Source: Buddleja alternifolia (lineage: Eukaryota; Streptophyta; Magnoliopsida; Lamiales; Scrophulariaceae). From it: a DNA stretch of 64,000 nucleotides. Under the pieces are notes generated by a model, which saw only the letters and a list, made by a program, of their open reading frames with translations, made no database searches and had not been told where the DNA came from. The stretch is taken from the NCBI GenBank assembly GCA_019426215.1, contig CM033392.1, positions 35,012,814 to 35,076,813 on the forward strand, given 5' to 3'. Within the stretch, counting starts at the first letter, position 1. Each line of letters begins with the position of its first letter. Positions 19,959-33,015 of the stretch are shown here, piece after piece. The translations under genes and the position numbers were made by a program.

Positions 19959-22900
19959 TGTTAGATTAATGTCCTCAAATGCCACTAGAGGATTAGAAAA
20001 TGTTAGGACATTACCAATTTGTAATTGTTTCACATTCTATTAATAAAAGGTAATTAGTTGTTTACTATTATTCTGACATTTATATATTGTAATCATCTAT
20101 AAGTCCATGAACACAAGAGTTAACTCTCTAAGGCACTAGAGGAGTTTGATACTTGTGTACTAAAATAGTCTGCAAATCAATAATTTTCAATTGGGCATTG
20201 GAAATCATAAAGATTTGTATGATATGAGTTTTGACGAGAAAGGTGCCCGTCAATCATTAGGAAGTAGTGAAGAAATCATATCATGGGTGCACTAATGGAG
20301 ATAGTGGCACTCAGACATGACTCGCATCGATTCCGTCATACGGGTTTTCACTCTTTGACAGTCAATGACGGAATTGATTAAAATGTAATAGGGTGTCTGA
20401 ACTTTAGACTTGAGGAATCAAGTTGGAGACATACTTGTGACATTAGGATTGTCATGAGAGTAGTTAGACCCAATTCACCATTTGGTGGGGTCAACGTCGT
20501 ATTGCAACCTAATGGGAAAGTAGTAGTCTTAATTGATATCCAAAATGGGATTTGTTCCCTCGAAGGTGAACGAGGAATTATCCTATGTATTTATAAATAA
20601 GTCAGATCTTGAAGTCTTTGGCCAAAAGCATTAGCTGATCTGGACTAATTATAATTACATTATAGTGTCAAGTTAGTGAGTTTGACCAAAAACAATGACT
20701 CTCACATGATCGGGATAAGGAAACGAAGAGCTTTTATTCACATGGTATTTACAATAGGAAAGGTAAAATGATCCAATCATTTCATCTTATTTGGGTTACA
20801 AAATGGATCACTCGAATGGCTAGGTAGGACCCATATTCAATGAAATTCTCCCATTACCAAATATAGATTAAGCTAATGTTAGAATAGTTCCCTGCGAGCC
20901 AATCCTAAATAGGCTTTCTTTATCTATTCTCGCAATAAATAATTTCGTTTTACATTATATTAAAAAAAAAAAGGCATTTCTTCATCTTATGTTCTATTGT
21001 TATAACTATATGATGAAGTCCCTAGAATTCACACATAGCTATGAGGATTGGTATCTCATTGGATGAATATCATAAAACAAGTCTCTAAGGCTGTGATTTC
21101 CAAATATTGTCCAAGTCATAGAATTGTCAAGATGAGACATTAATAATTCTGATAGACTTGCGCCTATGATGCACACTCTTAATTAGAGAATGTCTAGTTT
21201 TATAGACATTAGTGTAGTTGACACAAATGCACATACGCGGGTGCTTGTTAAGAACAAGTTAACTGATTACCTTGATTGAAACTTTCTAAATTGGAGTTAT
21301 TTCTATATATGTCAAATTAGGAGTTTCTTAATCACGATAGTACTAGATTAATTCTTTGACTTGAGTCATCACAGTAGTCTTGTATATTGACTCACTGCAC
21401 TTTGACTCCTGTGCCAATTCTTTTACAAGGACACATATAGACAGATGATTGGATGTAGTGACTCGTATATGGAGGTTGGTGACAACAAAGGATCCATCAC
21501 TTGTCTAGATGAACAAGTGAATTTCTTATAATATTCTAAAGTGATTTGACAGGTTAGTCCTTGGCCAAGGCAAGTAAGTAATTAATTAAGAAATGAGTTT
21601 TTTGGATTAAATAATCACTAGTCAAACACACTTGAATTATTAAGATTAAATTTACAAGGATCTCGACCAATAAGATTCCTCGATTCTTTATTCAATTAGG
21701 AAATTAGTTGATGGAAGAATCTCACTTGCATGGAATGCGCGATTGGAAAGGTTCACTTTGAATCGCCTACATAAGTAGCTAGAAACTTTTCTTTGATTTA
21801 TGGCTATCTTATATTTATTGGAGATTAAATAAGATGGTTAAGTAAAAGTGTTTAATTCATCGAGACAATTTAATTGTCCAAATTAAATCATAATGGTTAT
21901 GAACCCATTACTAGTATCTTGATGAACCTAAAGGGTCACACACAATACTCGGACAAATCCATTTCTTAACTAAAGGAATTCAATTCAAAGTAATTGAATT
22001 AATATATTAATCAATTAAGACTTTTATTTATTCAAGTGTTGGATAAATAAGTTAATTAAGTTGATAAGATCAATTTAATTAATCTTAAGTCTAGAACGCA
22101 TTTAATTAATTGGAAGTGACTTTTAATTCATCTAGTATGGTGGATTAATTAAAAGGCTATTTTATTAAGCCTTGGTCGAAAAGTTGGTGGAGGAAAATAA
22201 TTAAAGAGTTTAATTAATTTTCTTCTAGAAGGAAAAATGAGATTTCTTAGAGAGAAAGAAAACCAATTAAAATAAAAGAGTTCTGTTTGGGAATTAATTA
22301 GTCTTTTATTCCTACATGAAAAAGATTTAATGTAGAAGAGTTCTTCTTGGGAAAAAATTGCAAGAACCTAGTCCTATATATAGGACATGTAGAGAACGAA
22401 ATTTTCATAGCTTCACAAGCCAAAAAATTTCATTCCTCTAGCATAGAAAATCGTTTCGCTCTCTCCACATACAAGTTCATGAGTTCTTTATTATTCATCA
22501 AGATCTTGAATTCAAGAATTCTTCCAAAAATATTTAGAGAATAATTTATGCTTCCACCTTAATCCCATATACTATTCCTTAGAGTTAGAAGAAACGTTTA
22601 TAGATCAACCTAGCTAAAGATTGTAAACAAGTGGGTATCCGGAATGTGGATTAACTTTAAAGGAGAAATACTTGGGTCTCTGAAATGAATCAAGAATTCG
22701 ATCAAAGGCGTTTTTGGTGGAGTAATTCGAAATTTTCATCAAAAGGAAAATCGAAGGAGTTGATTCAAGGAACGAGTAGCAAGCTAGGAACTCACGTTAA
22801 GGAAGAAGAAACTCGTCAATTTTTACGAAAAATCGAATAAGGTAAGATTTTCTTTATTTAAGTTTTAAATAACTAGTGTAGAGATGCGCAAACCTATGAT

Positions 22901-23004
22901 ACATAATAAGCATGTAGGATCAATAAACTCGTATGTTAAATCCTAGAAACTAAAGTTATAATTTTCTGCTGTGCTTAGTTGGGCTACATGTATATTTCCT
23001 AACA
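19959..23004 (+). repeat. E2 copia LTR (about 3 kb)
   Basis: Starts TGTTAGATTAATGTCCTC and ends TTTCCTAACA, with inverted TGTTAG/CTAACA termini, and is followed at once by a tRNA-Met-type primer site. The first ~230 bases match the E1 LTR on the opposite strand (1-226). A palindromic TATA region GTCCTATATATAGGAC is at 22371-22386. The interior near 21010-21240 shares a conserved block with the E3 and CopA LTRs. At about 3 kb it is long for a copia LTR; an unrecognised older insertion inside it cannot be excluded. Confidence 0.75.
22371..22386 (+). promoter_or_regulatory. E2 palindromic TATA box
   Basis: GTCCTATATATAGGAC is a perfect 16-base palindrome centred on TATATA, about 620 bases before the LTR end. 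Its position fits the LTR promoter. Confidence 0.5.
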
Positions 23005-23850
23005 GCGGTATCAGAGTCAGGTTCGTGCATCGTTATGCATGATCTGTTTTATTTTAATCATTACATGTGATGCACGTTTAAAATTAATATAAATTCGTGA
23101 ATTTTATTGATTTGGGGATTTTCATAAAAAATATTTATTTTCAATTTTTTTAAAGCTGAAAATTTATTTTGTAATGAGATTACATTGAAATCGGATCGGG
23201 TGCGATGTTTTGAACACTCGACGCCCGACCCGTCGCCTGGGTCTTAGCGCCGGGCGTTTATACACATCTAGCGAAAGTTGTGTGGACTTCGAGTCCACTT
23301 GCATTAAGTAACTGCAATGTATTGTGAGATATGTATCCATGGATATATATATATATATAATATAATGGATGGGCTGGATATGCTGTGCCATTAAGAAATT
23401 GCAAGAGATGAATTGATTCTTTATTTGACAGCCTTTCGAAAGTATGAAAATCAAGCAATATGTATTTTGCATGCATGGTATTTCGTAGATCAACCATTAC
23501 TTGGAGCAACTTGGTTAGGATTTTTCTTGAAGGAAAGTTCTTTTCGCTTTGCATGATTCGAAACAGTACCTGAGTCGCCGACCCATTTTGGGTATTTAAT
23601 TTATCTAAAGAATTATTTTATTTAAAAGATGTTTTAAATTGTTTATTTTTGAAAAATCAACTTTTATTTTTGAAAAAATCAAGTTTTATTAAGAAACCCC
23701 GAATTGATTTAATTTATGAGGAATATTTGGTAAATAAAGAATTTACATATGCTTTCATGAGTTGATATGCATGATGGAATTTTGAGGCCATTAGGATTGT
23801 ACATGAAAGAGTTAGGTGCCCGACGTGCCATTTGTTGGGCGTAGTAGCTG
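23005..23850 (+). other. E2 primer-binding site and leader
   Basis: GCGGTATCAGAGTC follows the LTR end and resembles the initiator tRNA-Met site TGGTATCAGAGC, with the first T changed. The leader carries a GC-rich block with CGCCCGAC, CGCCTGGG and GCGCCGGGCG (about 23215-23262) and a short TA repeat (23341-23362). No gag follows; the internal region is replaced by E3 sequence. The 95-109-codon frames on the minus strand here have no recognisable content. Confidence 0.65.
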
Positions 23851-25830
23851 AGTCTTTAAACAGTCTTATATTGTATCTTGTCAAATTATTTAATAAAAGG
23901 CATATTCTTCTTTATCTTATCATTATATGCAATTAGATAAAGTCCCCTAGATCACTCTTAAGCTTTGAGATGTGTTTGGTATCGGGGATGCCAATCATGG
24001 AATACGTCTCTAAAGTTGTGGTCTTAAAGATGTTCCAAGTCATAGAATCATTGAGATAGGGATATCAATGACTCGTAAAGACTTGCACGTACAATGCACA
24101 CTCTTGGGGAGTGTATCCTATTCCATGGATACTGATACGGTGTACATCAGTGCATGTGTGTGGGTTCTCGTTGGGATCGAGTAAACTGAACAACCCCGCC
24201 GAGATTCCATATTGGAGTCAATGTTGAATTTGGAATCTCCTCTGTTACGTAGGCATAAGATTGGTCCTCATGACTTGAAGCACCATTGGTCGTCTCGTGC
24301 ATCGCCCACTGTACTTAGATTTGTCACACGATTCCAGGTGAGTCATAAAGTGGGGCATATTGGGTCTAGTCTGGTTATGTACGGAGGCGCGTGAGTGCCA
24401 AGAAAGAATCTGTCACTGATCATTAGCATCGGCGCATATCCTATGTATTTCACAGTGTATTGACCATGGGAACCTCCAGCCGGAGTAGTATCAATAAGGA
24501 GGCACAGTGTTTCCTCGCTTGATTGATAAATTGGTCAATGTCACTTAGATCGATATACATAGAATCGAGTTACTGGGATTTCGACTAACATCCAAGTCCT
24601 AGATTCGATCGGGATATTTGATGGAAGGATTTTACTTATGCGAAAATGGTAATGCGGAAAGGTCACCTAATAATCGTTCATGGCTAGGTCTTCTTGGCGC
24701 GTGGCTAATACTAACCTTGATTTGTAGGAACCATGAATTAATCGGTAATTAATTCTTGGTCGGATTAAAATACTTGGAGTAATTAAATCTAGCAATGAAA
24801 ATTGCAAAGGCACAACGGGGTTGTGTTCCTACTACTAGTACATGAACGAACCTACAATGGGGTTACACACTTACTCAAGAAAGTTCAGTTACTATGTGAA
24901 TATTAATCCGATTTAGGATTAAAGTGAAATTGATTAATGAGATTAATTGATTAAGTGGAAGACATTTTAATTAGTAGGCTTGGGATAATAATTGTTCTAT
25001 TAATTAATCTTGGAGATTAATCATTAACGGAAATTATTATTATCCGGGAATTTGTTTAAGCTACTAATTTTACCATTAATTAATCATGAGGATTATTTAA
25101 TTAACAAGTCTTGGAAGACTTGGAAGCCTTTTTAATTAAGTTGGACTTAATTAAACGAAGTCACAAGATTGAAATTCAAAGCTAGTCAAAGTTTGACTTG
25201 TAATGTTTTTTAAATGAAGAAGAAAATGAAAAATATTCTCTTACACATGTGGTGGTAGTTGAGAATGGAATGGTAGGTGAGAGTGAGGTGGTAGGTGAAG
25301 AAAAACAAGTCTTCTACTCCACCTAACACCATATGGCCGAAAATTGGTGGCTATAAAAGAAGGTGTTCTTGCTCTCATTTAGAAATTGATGAAACTTAAA
25401 AAGAAAAAAAAGCTTAGAGCTTAGTTCTTCATCTCTAGATTTTTCTAGCTTCTCTTGTGATTCTTGAAGACTTTCTTATATAGAACTTCTTCTTGAAGAT
25501 TAGTTGTAAAAGATTATCTTCCATAGATATTTCTTTTAATAACTCTTCTTGTCTTCCACCTTTCACTACATAGACTCCATTTCCTTGGAGCATATATCTA
25601 GCCAATCTTTTGCTTAAGGTATGAACTTACTTGAGGTGTGTCCTTGTAGAGGCTTCTTTCTTTAGGAGCTTATGGTGGTTTGATTCGAACCCCTCCATGT
25701 TGAGGTGAGGATTCGAAAATGAGAGCCAAAGTTTTTGGTGTGGTTTTCCTTGTGTTGTGGTTTTACACCCTCACTTTAATAAAAACCCAAATGTTATAAT
25801 CGGTTTAAAACCCCTTTACTCGTATTAATT
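23851..25830 (+). repeat. E3: diverged copia LTR related to E2
   Basis: From about 23870 the sequence follows E2 (20940 onward) with many substitutions: TTAATAAAAGGCAT, GTCCCCTAGA, TCCAAGTCATAGAAT, AATGCACACTCTT. A TATA box (TATAAAAG, 25352-25359) follows a block of AATTAATTAA-rich sequence. Neither end can be fixed with confidence; no primer site was found downstream. Confidence 0.55.
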
Positions 25831-26544
25831 TTTGTTGTGCATTACTTTGACCCCCTAGCTTGGGATGCCGATATATATGTGTTTTATATACTTTATTTCT
25901 TCCGTTGTGCCGGCATCGCTTGTGGGGGCATACCGATCCTTACAGTACAAGCATGTTTGCTTTTCGTTATTATTTATTTGCCTTGTCGAGGTTCGATCCT
26001 TGATGGCCCTAGATCGGATCGATTTAGATATGGCCTAAAATATCCATGTTATATTTTATGTATGAGATACATGATTTTATGAGGTGCATAATTTTATGTA
26101 TGTGATGCATGATTTTATGATATGCATTATATATGTATGAGATGCATGATTCTATGTATAAGATGCATGTTTGTATTTTTAAGATTAGGCTTATGATATG
26201 ATTTATTTCCTTTCATGTGTTCTTGGGCATGTTTAGGATAGAGATTTAGATAAGATAATCGAAACAATGTGACCTTTTCATAATATACTAAAAATCCCTT
26301 ACTTATTTGATAAGTTTATAAAAATCTTAATGATATCAATTTTAAGTTAATATGGGATAAAATTACACGGGATTTAATATTCCATGCCTACCATCAAAAG
26401 TAATAGCATGCCAGTGCTACTTATATAGATTAGTCGACTATTGCAAGTGGGACTTTCTATAATGAGAAAGCAGTGATTATTATTAAGCATAAAGATGCAC
26501 ATGGGTAATTTATCCTCTAAGTTGACCATTGCAGGTGGAACTTT
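25831..26544 (+). other. E3 downstream region, no gene
   Basis: Noncoding, probably leader-type sequence of E3, containing a minisatellite at 26051-26175. Ends where the CopA LTR begins (TGTTGGGTTGG at 26545). Confidence 0.45.
26051..26175. repeat. Minisatellite, unit about 24 bases
   Basis: Four to five imperfect copies of ATGTATGAGATGCATGATTT with a following TATG, directly visible. Confidence 0.75.
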
Positions 26545-29500
26545 TGTTGGGTTGGTTCTATTCCCCGGGTGGCTCGTTGCAGTGGAAATCAAAATTTAAA
26601 CGTACAAACACCCGAAACAGGAATAATGGTGTGCTCGATTATGCTAAAAAGAAAGTTACGAGACTCGATTAAATTCTCACAGCAACGATTCGGATCTTTT
26701 CAACCCTATGGTGAAAGTCTACACAGTTTCTTGGAGGAAATTGTTAGGAATCTCGTACAGGAAAACAGAGAATTGCAACAGAAGATTCGAGTATTCCTAC
26801 CAGTAGATCACAAAAATAGATCTGATGATTTTTCATGGGTTTCGCGAAATTTTGAACGAATAAACATACCCTTTTGATTCGTTTATTGATTCTGCAGAAC
26901 AACAATCCTCCAAGGGCTCCTGTCTCTAAAGCTTCACACGAAACGAGCCTTCCAAAGATCTCGAGACTACTCCTTCTTTACAGTAGTGGACGGCTAGAGA
27001 GGAGAGAGGGGAGAGAGTTCTTTTCTTTTTGTGTTGTGTAATGTTATCTTGTTACTTAGGGTTTGTTCCACTATAGGAGTTCTTTTAAACTCAACTAACT
27101 TGTGGAACAAGTTGGAGGCTACTCCAAAAAGCCCTAAGTGGCCACCCCTACTAGGGTTGCCTTGGACTGGGTGGGCTTTTAATTTGGTTGTTTAATTTCT
27201 AGCCCATCTGTATATATTTAAATTTAAATCCGATTTAAACATAATATATACTATTAATTAATTCCAATTAATTAATGTACTAATCAAATAATTTAATTTA
27301 ATCTAATTAAATTAAATATTTAATTAATTGATTTAATCTAATTAAATCAATCAGTCCATTTAATTCTTTCTAAAAGATTTACACAAAAAGATACATCCCG
27401 CTCGTTTCTTATAGCGCGACTCTTTGGGTTCGTCTCAATTGGCAAAGGGAGGAATTACCTAAGGATGTGAGCGTCACCTAGCCAGTCCCGTGGACTCACA
27501 TCGTAATCTAATTGAGTACGAAATGAACGAATCATTTTACGAACCTCTTGATCATAAATGACATATGAGTATAAGCCCTTTACTGACGTATCCCGATCAA
27601 GTAAGAGTCATGGAAAATGTCAAAATCACTAAACTTGATACTGTGCATTAGATTATAGCATAATGAAATTACTAAACTACCCTCAATGTCCCACATGAGT
27701 TAGTTGTTATGCTTTGGCCAATGTCTTATAATTTCATTAGCCTATAATCGCACAGGATACTTTCTCGTTTACTATCGAGACAGTGAATCCCATCTTGGCG
27801 ATCATTGATCAACTGCTACTTGTCTCACTGATATCGCACTTCGAGGTCAACCCCACCGACGGGTGATATGGGCCTAACTAATCTGGTAACAGATCCAATA
27901 ATACAAGCACATTGATCATGAACCCTCAGGTCTAAGGCTCACGCATACTATTACGATCAGTAATCCAATCATTGACAGTCACTGAGTAAATACCCATGTG
28001 ATCGGATTACTACGAGCCGTGTTTGAATATGTCAACTCCATTGACATATCTATGATACTTGCTCCCACTATCCCTATAGTGTTTGACTGGCACTCATCGT
28101 CAGAGCATATGTCATACAAGTCGAATCTTAATGCCCAATCAAGATTCTTTAACTTGCGAACCCTTTTAAGTGATAAGGTGTAAGACTCTTCCCATGCCAC
28201 GTCTTTATTCCATAAAGGGCAAAGAGTCAAACCTTTATTAATATCATTTTAATAGTTTGTACAACATAATATGATACCCTAATCTAACTATTTGTCCTCA
28301 TTGACATCTAGGGCATATAACTAACAGAAATCGCCCGTCAATCGTATCCGCGGTGTTAGAACTCCAAACGTCGCACCTCTTAGATGTATCCACACCTCGT
28401 TCAAGTCACCACCTACTTCGTTATTGGTTCTAGCCAACGAAATAGATCAAAGTCTAAAACCTAGGCTTGATTATGTGAAGGGATGGAATATGTGAATCGT
28501 TGAGTTCAACACATGTACAAACCGATGTCGTATTGGAATAAGGTAGGGGCAATTTTTGCTCAAGGATGACAAGAAAAAACTCTCTTCTGTTTTTTAGCAA
28601 GGGTTCGAATTTTTCACTCATAGGAGGCTTAGGGTTTTAGTCTTGCATTCACATATATGTAGAATAAGAGTCCTAGAATCCTAATCCAACTGCAAGACTT
28701 GGAGAAGAAAAAAACCCTTTTTTTCTTTACCAAGAATTTGAACACCTCTCATCTTTTGGGCTCAAAAATTGGCCATCACCCTTTTATTGGAATCCAAGAA
28801 TTAATTTTAACTACATATTTAATTATGGGATAAACCCATGAATTAAATATTCTCATATAATTAAAACTCGTTTAATTATATATATTACTTATTCCAATTG
28901 GCTTATTTATTTAACTTGGGCCAAACCCAACTAAATAAAATACTTGGACTCTACTAGGTCCATTAATTTAATTAATTCTACAAGATTAATTAAAATAGTC
29001 AAAGTAATTGAATCGCCTCAATTAATTCCTATTCCTTACTAGGAAGGGGCCAGACTTTCCTAATTTTCTCAATTTTCTCAAATTGATTAATCACATCATT
29101 TAAGCAGTCACTCTCACGAGTTAAGTGTGTGACCCCTTAGGCTCGTCTACTATCTAGTAGTAAGTACACCTTGATCCTTGTATAAGTAAGATTCCTCTAT
29201 CTAGTCTCCCGATTGAATCTAGAGCAGTGGCTAAGGTCGAAGCTCTGTTAATTCAATAACTATGTTTCCCAAATACGGTGAGATCGACTTTCGACTATCT
29301 AAACGAGAAAATCCTACGCCTCTTTAGATATCATACTTCGGCTGAAGATTCCTAAAGTCGATTCACTATGTAAACATAGGAGATTCACTGACAAGACTAA
29401 TGTCAGAGATAGATCCCATCTTGATTCTCACGTGCCTTCACACACAATCAGCCATGTATGATTTTGTCCATTTGTGATCGTCTAAGTAATCATGTAACAA

Positions 29501-30016
29501 ACCAAGACCAGTTCGATTGTGTATAAGACAACCAATGGAATCTCAGGTTCTAAGGATTACTCTTATACTACAAGACCACTGGAAGTTCCAGATGCGACTG
29601 GGATTCCATTTAATGGAACTTCCATGGGGTTGTTTAGTATACCTATTCTCACAATAGGAACCCTCATACATGCATAAGCTTTCACAGTGCCAATATCTAT
29701 GGAACGAGATACACTCTATCAAGAGTATGCATCATATAAGCAAGTCCTTTGGGTCTCATCGATATCCCTTCATCTTGACGAGCCCATTCAGGACTTAGAA
29801 CATATGTTTAAGGATCACAACCTTGGAGACATATTCCATCATTGCCATTCCCGATGTGCAATGATGTCCCATAGCTATATGTGATCCTTCAGGACTTTAT
29901 TCTAAGTGAAGACCAGGCTATAAACACGAATAAAGAATGCCAAAAGATCATTCGGCTAGAGTTATTATTACATAGAATGGCATCCTAAATTGGTGCGCCG
30001 GACATACACTCTAACA
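26545..30016 (-). repeat. CopA 3' LTR (interrupted by S2)
   Basis: In sense orientation it starts TGTTAGAGTGTATG at 30016 and ends at 26545 with the complement of TGTTGGGTTGG. Without S2 and one target duplication it is about 1.88 kb. The right LTR (35651 onward) matches 26545-26741 and then 28327-28630, giving the S2 empty site. The GGGCAAGTGGGAGAT polypurine tract abuts it at 30017-30033. Confidence 0.88.
26742..28326 (-). mobile_element. S2: solo LTR with GAAAT target duplication
   Basis: A 1585-base LTR with TGTTAG...CTAACA ends, flanked by GAAAT at 26737-26741 and 28327-28331. The empty site GGAAATTGCCCGTC is visible in the other CopA LTR near 35853. In sense (minus) orientation it starts TGTTAGTTATATGCCC and ends GATTCCTAACA. 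No internal region remains, so it is a product of LTR-LTR recombination. It is the full-length relative of S1. Confidence 0.93.
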
Positions 30017-30030
30017 ATCTCCCACTTGCC
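30017..30030 (-). other. CopA polypurine tract
   Basis: In sense orientation CAAGTGGGAGAT directly precedes the LTR start TGTTAGAG; the pol stop codon TAG lies just upstream (30031-30033). Confidence 0.85.
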
Positions 30031-33015
30031 CTAGTGCCAATTGCCCATGTACTTGAGGCCCATTCTCCCTAGATGTCCTTCAAATACTTTTTGGCTTAAG
30101 GGTTTGGTGAGCAGGTCTGCCACATTGTCTGCCAAGTCCACACGTTCCATTTGAATGTCACCTCTCCCAATGATCTCTCTGATCAAGTGGTATCGCCTCT
30201 GTATGTGCTTGGATTTCTAATGAGACCTTGGCTCCTTTGCTTGCGCAATAGCCCCATTGTTATCGCAGTACAAAGGTACTGCGTTTACAAGGGATGGAAC
30301 TACACCTAATTCTTGAATGAAGTTCCTAATCCAAACACCTTCTTTCGTAGCCTCTGAAGCCGTGATATATTCTGCTTCAGTGGTGGAGTCTGCCACAGTT
30401 GCTTACTTGGACTTTTCCAGCTAACGATTCCTCTATTAAGTAGATAGACAAATCCCGAGACCGACTTCAAGTCATCCACATCTGTTTGGAAACTCAAATC
30501 GTTGTATCCCTCTAACTCTAATTTTCCATGTTCGTATATCAAAAACATGTCCTTAGTCTTGTTAAGGTACTTAATGATCGCTTTTGCTGCATTCCAGTGC
30601 TTCTTACCTGGATCAACCTGATAACGGCTGCACACACTTAATGCGTGCGCTACATCTGGTCTTGTGCATATCATCGCTTACATTATACTACCTATAGCTG
30701 AGGCATAAGGTATGTGGGACATTCTTACTCTTTTTTCTCGAGTCTTAGGAGACATCGACTTCAAAAGTGTAATCCCATGCCCCATTGGCAAGAATCCTTT
30801 CTTGGATTCTTCCACCTTAAATCTCTTAAGTTTGCGATCGATATATGAGGATTGGGAGAGTCCCAACAGCTTACTAGATCTCTCTTGGTATATCTTCATA
30901 CCAAGTACGTAGGAGGCTTCTCCCATATCCTTCATGGAAAATTCTTTTGAGAGTCATACTTTAGTCGACTGCATCATTCCAATATCGTTCCCGATCAAAA
31001 GAATATCATCAATGTAAAGTATGAGAAATGTAACCCCTCTCCCACTAACCTTATTGTACACACAAGCCTCTTCAACATTTTGCACATATCCATGCTCTTG
31101 TATTACAGTGTCAAACCGTTTATTTTAGCTTCAGGAAGCCTGCTTTAATCCATAAATGGACCTTTGGAGCTTACACACTTTGTGTTCGCTCGTCTCGGAT
31201 GTAAAGCCCTCTGGCTATTACATGTATATCTCTTCCTCAATCTCTCCATTGAGGAATGCAGTCTTTACATCCATTTGCCAGATCTCGAAATTGAGATATG
31301 CAAATATAGCAAGCAGAATCCTAATGGATTTCAGCATCACCACTGGCGAGAAGGTTTTCTCATAGTCAATGCCTTGTCTCTGAGTAAATCCTTTTACCAC
31401 GAGGCGTGCCTTATGGGTTTCCACCTCTCCATCGACTCCAAGCTTTCGCTTATAGACCCAGTTACAGCCAATGGGCCTCACGCCCTCTGGTGGGTCCACC
31501 ATGGTCGATACCTTGTTGGAGTCCATTTCAGACTTCATGGTTTCTAGCCATTTTCCCGAATCAATGTCAGACATTGCTTCCTTATAACTCCTTGGATCAG
31601 AGTCTAAGGGAGGATCTTCTGAGTTCTTTTCTTCCAACAGGCTAAGCTATCTTTTAAGTGCCTTTGGAACTCTTTCAGATCTCCTCAAGATTTGTGTGTT
31701 CTCAGTAGGTTATTGGAATTAGCTTCATTGGTGTCGGGTGGGTTATTTTGTACTCCTTGATTTGAATCACTTTGATTCATATCATCAAGTTCTACAACCT
31801 CGCCTTTCTTATCCAAAAGGAATCCTTTTTCTAGGAAATTGGCGTTTCTTGAAACAATCATCTTTTGTTCCGTAGGGTTGTAGAAGTAGTATCCAATAGT
31901 TTTCTTTGGATATCCTACAAAATAACACAAAGAGGATTTGGGATCCAATTTGTCTCCCACTAAATGCTTTACATAAGAGGGGCATCCCCATGTCCTCAAG
32001 TGAGCATACGTGGGTGACTTTCCACACCATGTTTCATATGGGGTCTTGGGCACAGCCTTGGACGGCGCCCTATTCAATAGATAGGTTGCCATTTCAAGAG
32101 CTTAGCCCCGCATCGACTTCGGAACTTTAGTGAAACTCATCATGGATCGAACCATATCCAACAATGTTCGATTCCTACGATAGGTCACCCCGTTATGTTG
32201 AGGCGTGCCTGGCGGAGTCCAATGTGCGAAAATTCCATTCTCTTTAAGATAATTAACGAACTCAAAAGACAAGTATTCTCCTCCCCGATCAGATCGAAGA
32301 GCTTTAATATTTTTTCCAAGTTACTTCTCTACCTCATATCTAAACTCCTTAAATTTCTCAAACGATTCAAATTTATATCTCATCAGATATACGTAACCAC
32401 ACCGAGAATGATCGTCAGTGAAAGTTATGAAGTAGCTAAACCCTCCTCAAGCATTTATGCTCATAGGGCTGCACATGTCTATATGGATCAAGTCCAATAG
32501 ACTTGTGGCTCGTTCCGCTTTACCCAAAAATGACAACTTAGTCATTTTTCCTTTGAGACACGATTCGCAAGTAGTCAATTCATCTATGTCTTAGAGACCT
32601 AAAGGAGTTGCCAAGCTTCGAAATCTTTTTTTGGAGATATGACCTAATCTCTCGTGCCACATTAGTGTGTTTGTTTGATTATCTCATTTACGTTTATTTC
32701 ATTGTTGAATATTGAGATTAGAAATTGTTGGGAAAACAGTATAAACTCCATCTTGCAATTTGGATTCCATAATAAGAGACGATTCATAAGACAAAAACAA
32801 TGTTATAATAACCCTCTCGATCCAAAATCGGAATCGAAATAATGTTTCTTATTATTTCAGGAACAAAATAAAAAGAAATCAATACTAAATTTCTATCTCC
32901 TATTCCTAAGTAGATCGTCCCCACGGCCTTTGCAGCAACATGTGCTCCATTTCCCATTTGTAGGGTCATGTCTCCTCTACTTAGCTCCTTGATTCTTGTC
33001 ATCTCTTGCAAGTTA
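30031..33015 (-). pseudogene. CopA pol: protease, integrase, reverse transcriptase, RNase H
   Basis: Protease near 33050-32784 reads WILNTGCGVHIC: the catalytic DTG aspartate is Asn. Integrase pieces run to 31685, with HWTPPGTPQHNGV present near 32200 but the following catalytic Glu replaced (VTYRRNRT), and a C-terminal WGCPSYVKHL block. Reverse transcriptase 31637-31218 (CNWVYKRKLG, KARLVVKGFTQ, WQMDVKTAFLNG), then YIDDIL near 31005-31020 and 30935-30678 (KKGFLPMGHG). RNase H 30674-30031, with DSTTEAEY split by a frame change and the pol end MGLKYMGNWH before the stop. KKGFLPM...IPYASAIGSIM wording suggests the Angela/BARE branch; this is tentative. Multiple stops and lost catalytic residues make it dead. 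Confidence 0.87.

Noticed and set aside
23164..23554. Minus-strand frames of 98 and 109 codons in the E2 leader
   Set aside because: Overlapping low-complexity frames crossing a TA repeat; no domain and opposite to the element's sense.
27979..28230. 83-codon minus-strand ORF inside S2
   Set aside because: Lies within a solo LTR; no protein family resemblance.
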